From Pseudoxanthomonas sp. J35 (GTDB lineage: Bacteria > Pseudomonadota > Gammaproteobacteria > Xanthomonadales > Xanthomonadaceae), in assembly GCF_000513995.1 (NCBI RefSeq), contig NZ_AZVB01000013.1:1-64000 (forward strand): 64,000 nt of DNA, given 5' to 3'. Of this stretch, positions 57,021 to 64,000 are shown piece by piece (within the stretch, counting starts at the first letter, position 1; each line of letters starts with the position of its first letter). The notes under the pieces were generated by a model that made no database searches, was not told where the DNA came from, and saw only the letters and a program-made list of their open reading frames with translations. A program made the translations under genes and the position numbers.

Positions 57021-60000
57021 ATGCGCCTGTCCACGATCAAGCTGTCCGGTTTCAAGTCCTTCGTCGACCCCACCACGCTGCACCTGCCGACCAACATGAC
57101 CGGCGTGGTCGGCCCGAACGGCTGCGGCAAGTCGAACATCATCGACGCGGTGCGCTGGGTGATGGGCGAAAGCTCCGCCAGCCGCCTGCGCGGCGACTCG
57201 CTGACCGACGTGATCTTCTCCGGCTCGGCCGCGCGCAAGCCGGTCAGCCAGGCCACGGTCGAGCTGATCTTCGACAACTCCGACCACACCATCTCCGGCG
57301 AGTACGCGGCCTACAACGAGATCTCGGTCAAGCGCACGGTCAGCCGCGACGGCCAGAGCCAGTACTACCTCAACGGCACCAAGTGCCGGCGCAAGGACAT
57401 CACCGACCTGTTCCTCGGCACCGGCCTGGGCCCGCGCAGCTACTCGATCATCGAGCAGGGCATGATCAGCCAGATCATCGAGGCCCGGCCCGAGGACCTG
57501 CGCATCTACCTGGAAGAGGCCGCCGGCATCTCCAAGTACAAGGAGCGGCGCAAGGAGACCGAGACCCGCATCCGCCACACCCGCGAGAACCTGGACCGCC
57601 TCAACGACCTGCGCGAGGAGGTCGACAAGCAGCTCGAGCACCTGCGCCGCCAGGCCCGCCAGGCCGAGCAGTACCAGGCGCTGGCCGCCGAGCGCAAGGT
57701 CAAGGACGCCGAATGGAAGGCGTTGCAGTTCCGCGCCCTGGACCAGCAGCTGCAGGCCCTGCGCGAGAAGCTGATGCAGGAAGAGACGAAGCTGGAGCAG
57801 ATCATCGCCGGCCAGCGCGAGGCCGAGCGCGAGATCGAGACCGGCCGCGTCCGCCGCGAGGAGGCCGCCGAGGCGCTCAACGCCGCCCAGGCCGAGGTCT
57901 ACAAGGTCGGCGGCGTGCTCGCCCGCATCGAGCAGCAGATCCAGCACCAGCGCGAACTGGCCAGCCGCCTGCACCAGGCGCGCGACGAGGCCGCCAGCGC
58001 GCTGGAGGAGCTGGACCGGCACATCGGCGACGACCGCCAGAAGCTGGAGGCGCTGCAGGCCTCGGTCGAGGAATCCGAGCCGCGCCTGGAGCAGTTGCGC
58101 GAGGACGACGTGTTCAAGCAGGAGGCGCTGCGCGAGGCCGAGGCCGCGCTGTCGGACTGGCAGCAGCGCTGGGAAGCCCATGGCCGCGAGGCCGCGGAGG
58201 CGTCGCGCGCCGGCGAGGTCGAACGCACCCGTGTCGACTACCTGGACCGCCAGGCGCTGGAAGCCGACCGCCGCCGCGAGGCGCTGACCGCCGAGCGCGC
58301 CGGCCTGGACCTGGAGGCGCTGGCCGAAGCCTTCGAACAGGCGCAGATCCAGCACGAGACGCAGAAGGCGGCGCTGGACACGCTCAACGAGCAGCTGGAC
58401 GCGCGCAAGCAGGCGGTGTCCACGCTGCAGGAGCAGCAGCGCACCGCCCAAGCCGAACTGGCCGAGGTGCGCAAGCAGGCCCAGGCCGCGCGCGGCCGCC
58501 TGTCCTCGCTGGAAACCCTGCAGCAGGCCGCGCTGGGCCAGGAGCAGGGCGCCGCGGTGGCCTGGCTGAAGGCGCGCGGGCTGGATTCCGGCGCGCGCGT
58601 GGGCGAGCGCCTCAGCGTCGAGGAGGGCTGGGAAAACGCCGTCGAGAGCGCGCTGGGCCAGCTGATCGAAGGCGTGCTGGTCGAGGCGCCGGAAACCCTG
58701 GTCGAGGCGCTGGCCGACCTCGGCGAGGGCCGCATCGCGCTGGTCTCCGCCGAGGAAGGGGATGCCGGTTTCGCGCCGACCTCACTGGCCGCCAGGGTCC
58801 GCGGTCCGCTGGCGATCCGGCGCCTGCTGGCGCGCCTGCACGCGGCCGAGGACCTGGCCGAGGCCCGCCGCCTGCTGCCGCAGCTGGGCGAAGGCGATTC
58901 GATCATCACCCGCGCCGGCGAGCGCCTGGGCGATGGCTGGGTGCGCGTGTCGCGCCAGGGCGCCGCCAGGCAGGGCGCGCTGCTGCGCGAGCGCGAGATC
59001 CAGGCGCTGCGCGCCACCATCGAGGAACTGCAGCAGCGCGAAGCCGGGCTGGAAGAGCGCCTGGCCCAGCAGCGCGACCAGCTGCTGGCCGCCGAGCAGC
59101 AGCGCGAGGACGCGCAGCGCCAGCTCTACCTGGCCCACCGCAGCGTGTCGGAACTGGCCGGCCAGCTGCAGAGCCAGCAGGGCCGCATGGACACCGCGCG
59201 CCAGCGCATCGAACGCATCGAGAACGAACTGGCGCAGCTGGCCGAGACCCTCGACAACAGCCGCGAGCAGGCGCGCGAGGCACGTTCGCGCCTGGAGGAC
59301 GCGGTCGTCCGCATGGGTGACCTCGAGGCCACCCGCCAGGCGCTGGAGGCCGAGCGCCGCCGCCTCACCGAGGCGCGCGACCTGGCCCGCGACGCCGCCC
59401 GCGCCAGCCGCGAGGCCACCCACGCCCTGGCCCTGGCGCTGGAATCGCAGCGCACCCAGGTCGCCTCGCTGATCCAGTCGCTGCAGCGCATGGACGCCCA
59501 GCGCGGGCAGCTGGACAGCCGCCTCGGCGAGCTGGCCGCGCAGCTGGCCACCGGCGATTCGCCGGTGCAGGCGCTGGAAGCCGAGCACCAGGCCGCGCTG
59601 GCCGAGCGCGTGCGCGCCGACCGCGCGCTGGGCGAGGCGCGTTCGGTGCTGGAGGGCATCGACAACGAGCTGCGCGCCTTCGAGCAGACCCGCCACCAGC
59701 GCGACGAGCAGTCGCTGGCGCAGCGCGAGCGCATCTCGCAGCTTCGGCTGGAGCAGCAGGCGCTGCAGATGAAGGCCGAACAGATCGTCCAGGCCATCAC
59801 CGAGGAGGGCCTGGTGCTGGAGGACGTGGTCAACACGCTGCCGGACGTGGCCGACCCGCGCGAGTGGGAGCAGGCGGTGGGCCAGATCGAGGCCCGCATG
59901 CGCCGCCTGGAGCCGGTCAACCTGGCCGCGATCCACGAGTGCGGCGAGGCCGAGCAGCGCAAGCAGTACCTGGATTCGCAGAACGCCGACCTCACCGCGG

Positions 60001-60524
60001 CGCTGGAAACGCTGGAAGAGGCGATCCGCAAGATCGACCGCGAGACCCGCGGCCGCTTCAAGGACACCTTCGACCGGGTCAACTCCGGCCTGCAGGCGCT
60101 GTATCCGCGCCTGTTCGGCGGCGGCCACGCCTACCTGGAGCTGACCGGCGAGGACCTGCTGGACACCGGCGTGGCGATCATGGCGCGCCCGCCCGGCAAG
60201 CGCGTGTCCAACATCTCGCTGCTGTCCGGCGGCGAGAAGGCGATGACCGCGGTGGCGCTGGTGTTCGCGATCTTCCAGCTCAACCCGGCGCCGTTCTGCC
60301 TGCTGGACGAGGTGGACGCGCCGCTGGACGAGGCCAACGTGGGCCGCTTCACCAACATGGTGAAGGAGATGAGCGAGAAGGTGCAGTTCCTGTTCGTCAG
60401 CCACAACAAGGCGACGATGGAGGCGGCGCACCAGCTTTCGGGCGTGACCATGCGCGAGCCGGGCGTGTCGCGCCTGGTCAGCGTGGATCTGGAGGAGGCC
60501 GCGCGCCTGGCTGGCGCGGCCTGA
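57021..60524 (+). CDS. smc: Chromosome segregation protein SMC
   Basis: 1167 residues, full length. Walker A GPNGCGKS (31-38) is in the N-terminal head. Two long coiled coils flank a hinge around 520-640 (GWENAVESALGQLIEG). The signature LLSGGEKAMTAVAL and Walker B FCLLDEVDAPLD are in the C-terminal head. It forms the condensin ring with ScpAB, which are not in this window. It is followed 94 bp later by zipA, the usual Xanthomonad order. Confidence 0.97.
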   Translation: MRLSTIKLSGFKSFVDPTTLHLPTNMTGVVGPNGCGKSNIIDAVRWVMGESSASRLRGDSLTDVIFSGSAARKPVSQATVELIFDNSDHTISGEYAAYNEISVKRTVSRDGQSQYYLNGTKCRRKDITDLFLGTGLGPRSYSIIEQGMISQIIEARPEDLRIYLEEAAGISKYKERRKETETRIRHTRENLDRLNDLREEVDKQLEHLRRQARQAEQYQALAAERKVKDAEWKALQFRALDQQLQALREKLMQEETKLEQIIAGQREAEREIETGRVRREEAAEALNAAQAEVYKVGGVLARIEQQIQHQRELASRLHQARDEAASALEELDRHIGDDRQKLEALQASVEESEPRLEQLREDDVFKQEALREAEAALSDWQQRWEAHGREAAEASRAGEVERTRVDYLDRQALEADRRREALTAERAGLDLEALAEAFEQAQIQHETQKAALDTLNEQLDARKQAVSTLQEQQRTAQAELAEVRKQAQAARGRLSSLETLQQAALGQEQGAAVAWLKARGLDSGARVGERLSVEEGWENAVESALGQLIEGVLVEAPETLVEALADLGEGRIALVSAEEGDAGFAPTSLAARVRGPLAIRRLLARLHAAEDLAEARRLLPQLGEGDSIITRAGERLGDGWVRVSRQGAARQGALLREREIQALRATIEELQQREAGLEERLAQQRDQLLAAEQQREDAQRQLYLAHRSVSELAGQLQSQQGRMDTARQRIERIENELAQLAETLDNSREQAREARSRLEDAVVRMGDLEATRQALEAERRRLTEARDLARDAARASREATHALALALESQRTQVASLIQSLQRMDAQRGQLDSRLGELAAQLATGDSPVQALEAEHQAALAERVRADRALGEARSVLEGIDNELRAFEQTRHQRDEQSLAQRERISQLRLEQQALQMKAEQIVQAITEEGLVLEDVVNTLPDVADPREWEQAVGQIEARMRRLEPVNLAAIHECGEAEQRKQYLDSQNADLTAALETLEEAIRKIDRETRGRFKDTFDRVNSGLQALYPRLFGGGHAYLELTGEDLLDTGVAIMARPPGKRVSNISLLSGGEKAMTAVALVFAIFQLNPAPFCLLDEVDAPLDEANVGRFTNMVKEMSEKVQFLFVSHNKATMEAAHQLSGVTMREPGVSRLVSVDLEEAARLAGAA

Positions 60525-60618
60525 CCCGGGGACAAACGGCGGGCCGCGGCCGGGGTTTTTCCGCGGCCGCCGCTCGTGACATGCTTGCGGCTTCTGGATC
60601 CCGGGGGAGAGGCGTTAC

Positions 60619-61368
60619 ATGTCGGACAAGGACCTGCTGCGGATCGGCATCCTCGTCGTCGGCCTGCTGTTGCTGGCGGCGATGTGGTTCTTCGGTCGCA
60701 ATCCGCGCAAGGAACAGCAGGGCCGTCGCCGCGAGTCGCGCGAGTCCCCGGCGATGACGCCCGAGTACGGCCGGGTGCGCCGCGAGCCGTCGCTGGAGGA
60801 GGCCGCGGCGGCGGAAGGCGAAGCGGACTACGGCGGCGAGGGCGTGACCCAGCCGGAGCTGGGCCTGCCGGCGGAGCCTGCGCGCAACAGCGACCTGGGC
60901 CGCCGCGAGAGCCAGGACTTCGACAAGATCGTGTCGCTGTACGTGGCGGCGCGCGCGGGCAGCGTGCTGCGTGGCGAGGACATCGTGGTGGCGGCGGAGA
61001 AGACGGGCATGGTCTTCGGCCACATGAACGTGTTCCACCGGCTGCTGGAGGGACATCCGGAGCGCGGGCCGGTGTTCAGCATGGCCAGCATCATGAAGCC
61101 GGGCAGCTTCGACATGGCGACGATCCGCGAACTGGAGACGCCGGCGATCGCGTTCTTCCTGACCCTGCCGGCGCCGGTGCCGGCGCTGGATGCGTGGGAG
61201 AAGATGCTGCCGACGGTGCAGCGCATGGCCGAGCTGCTCGACGGCGTGGTCCTGGACGACAGCCGCAACGCGCTGGGCCGCCAGCGCATCGCCCACATCC
61301 GCGACGAGCTGCGCGCCTACGACCGCCAGCATGAAGCCCCGCCGCTGACCAAGGCCCCGCGCTGGTAA
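60619..61368 (+). CDS. zipA: Cell division protein ZipA
   Basis: 249 residues: an N-terminal membrane anchor (LLRIGILVVGLLLLAAMWFF), a charged and disordered linker (about 30-95) and a C-terminal ZipA domain (from about 100) with VFGHMNVFHRLLEGH. It tethers FtsZ to the membrane at the division ring. In related genomes ligA follows directly; here a repeat strip and an aminotransferase gene intervene. Confidence 0.93.
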   Translation: MSDKDLLRIGILVVGLLLLAAMWFFGRNPRKEQQGRRRESRESPAMTPEYGRVRREPSLEEAAAAEGEADYGGEGVTQPELGLPAEPARNSDLGRRESQDFDKIVSLYVAARAGSVLRGEDIVVAAEKTGMVFGHMNVFHRLLEGHPERGPVFSMASIMKPGSFDMATIRELETPAIAFFLTLPAPVPALDAWEKMLPTVQRMAELLDGVVLDDSRNALGRQRIAHIRDELRAYDRQHEAPPLTKAPRW

Positions 61369-61395
61369 TCCCCCGCTGCGCTCCCGCCGCCCCTT

Positions 61396-61417
61396 GTAGA
61401 GCGGGGCTTGCCCCGCT
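61396..61417 (+). repeat. GTAG-type REP, single copy
   Basis: GTAG followed by AGCGGGGC, TT and GCCCCGCT; identical to the palindrome at 292-313. No inverted partner lies within the next 80 bp. Confidence 0.8.
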
Positions 61418-61484
61418 CCAGGCCAACCGCGGCAGCAAGGGCAACAGCACGGCAACGGCACAGCAACAGCGTTGTGCTGGCGGT

Positions 61485-61632
61485 CTTCGGACGGAGCCGC
61501 GGCAGCGCACGGGTATCGCGCATCGCGCGGTTCCGCGTCCTGCTCCAACGCGCGACCGCGGCACATCCATGTGCCGCTTGCGCGATACCCGTGCGCTACC
61601 GCGTCTTTCGGCGCGTCCGGATCGTGGCTCCG
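61485..61632 (+). repeat. Three-way-junction structured element, copy 3
   Basis: Opens CTTCGGACGGAGCCGC. The outer stem pairs 61499-61521 with 61580-61602 over 23 bp with one mismatch; 17 bp of it (GCGCACGGGTATCGCGC) are perfect. Hairpin A has CGCGCG arms (61524-61529 and 61549-61554) around a 19-nt loop starting GTTCCGC and ending CTCCAA. Hairpin B has GCGGCACA/TGTGCCGC arms (61558-61577) and loop TCCA. Stem B differs from copies 1 and 2 at three positions, each matched by a change on the other arm. Confidence 0.8.
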
Positions 61633-61757
61633 GTTTATCGCCCTGACCCGCGCCCGGCGCCCCCGCCCGCGGCCACAGGACGCAGGCGTTCGACGGAATG
61701 CGCGCCGGTGGCGCGCAAACATGCCGTCTCACCCGTGGGGGAGTGGCTATTCGCCTC

Positions 61758-61788
61758 GTAGCCCGGATAAGCGGAGCGCATCCGGGAA
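61758..61788. repeat. REP-like palindrome of the GTAGCCCGGATAAG type
   Basis: GTAGCCCGGATAAGCG and GAGCGCATCCGGG form an imperfect palindrome closely resembling REP/PU sequences known from enterobacteria and other gammaproteobacteria. It is distinct from the shorter GTAG palindromes in this window and lies 18 bp past the aminotransferase stop. Confidence 0.7.
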
Positions 61789-61805
61789 CCGGGTCCGGAC
61801 TGCGG

Positions 61806-64000
<2,195 letters not shown>

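Larger units (their letters stand above)
61369..61805. other. 437-bp non-coding repeat strip after zipA
   Basis: No gene is supported. It contains a single GTAG REP (61396-61417), three-way-junction element copy 3 (61485-61632) and an enterobacterial-type REP palindrome (61758-61788), then the stop of the minus-strand aminotransferase. Confidence 0.8.

Overview
The window is very GC-rich and densely coded chromosomal DNA, almost certainly from a member of the Xanthomonadaceae/Lysobacteraceae (Pseudoxanthomonas, Luteimonas, Lysobacter or Stenotrophomonas-like). This rests on the carA-carB-greA-rpfE-recJ order, the smc-zipA-ligA block, SucA beginning DNLLKQFAQSSQL, the YtrA-type GntR operon with its GGTG-N16-CACC operator, and GTAG-type REP palindromes. 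The genus cannot be fixed from sequence alone. I see no rRNA, tRNA, CRISPR array, prophage or replication origin.

Layout. 1-523: tail of an IS481-family transposase, then a repeat-rich strip. 524-7039 (minus): sucA-sucB-lpdA (2-oxoglutarate dehydrogenase complex), a 57-aa membrane protein and a LOG-family nucleosidase. 7256-9914 (minus): GNAT, ribosomal-oxygenase-like and VOC genes, overlapping by ATGA/GTGA. 10131-13848: purB (minus) and fumC (plus), separated by 868 bp of structured repeats. 13929-18706 (minus): a seven-gene envelope operon (small membrane protein, GntR repressor, ABC ATPase, permease, DUF4097-like protein, two YggN-like proteins) with its own promoter and operator. 18830-23496 (plus): glutathione peroxidase, FKBP isomerase, UDP-glucose dehydrogenase, SlyX, DUF2058 protein, dapB. 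23673-33191 (plus): carA, an S9 peptidase, carB, greA, rpfE, recJ.

33219-38329: a TPR-GGDEF protein, a 5'-truncated acyltransferase abutting a LytTR regulator that lacks a normal start, and an ECF41-type sigma factor with its carboxymuconolactone-decarboxylase-like target; both of the latter have visible ECF41 promoters. 38430-46411: class I fumarase, glutathione transferase, ArsC-like protein, outer-membrane phospholipase, DUF456 protein, cold-shock protein, two small envelope proteins, tcdA, tatD and a small membrane protein. 46573-56788: glycine-zipper protein, glutaryl-CoA-dehydrogenase-like enzyme, DUF3857/transglutaminase membrane protein, GNAT-GST-fused E1 (overlapping), FMN reductase, UbiH-like monooxygenase. 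57021-64000: smc, zipA, a repeat strip, a Tat-exported PLP aminotransferase (minus) and the 5' part of ligA.

Most genes are housekeeping: TCA cycle (sucAB, lpdA, fumC, class I fumarase), carbamoyl phosphate, purine and lysine/DAP synthesis, transcription fidelity (greA), DNA repair and replication (recJ, ligA), chromosome segregation and division (smc, zipA). The most unusual content is non-coding. A roughly 150-bp element occurs three times (11701-11852, 12035-12183 inverted, 61485-61632) and folds as a three-way junction whose stems differ between copies with compensating changes while the loops are conserved. It sits beside GTAG REP palindromes. I do not recognise it as a named family.
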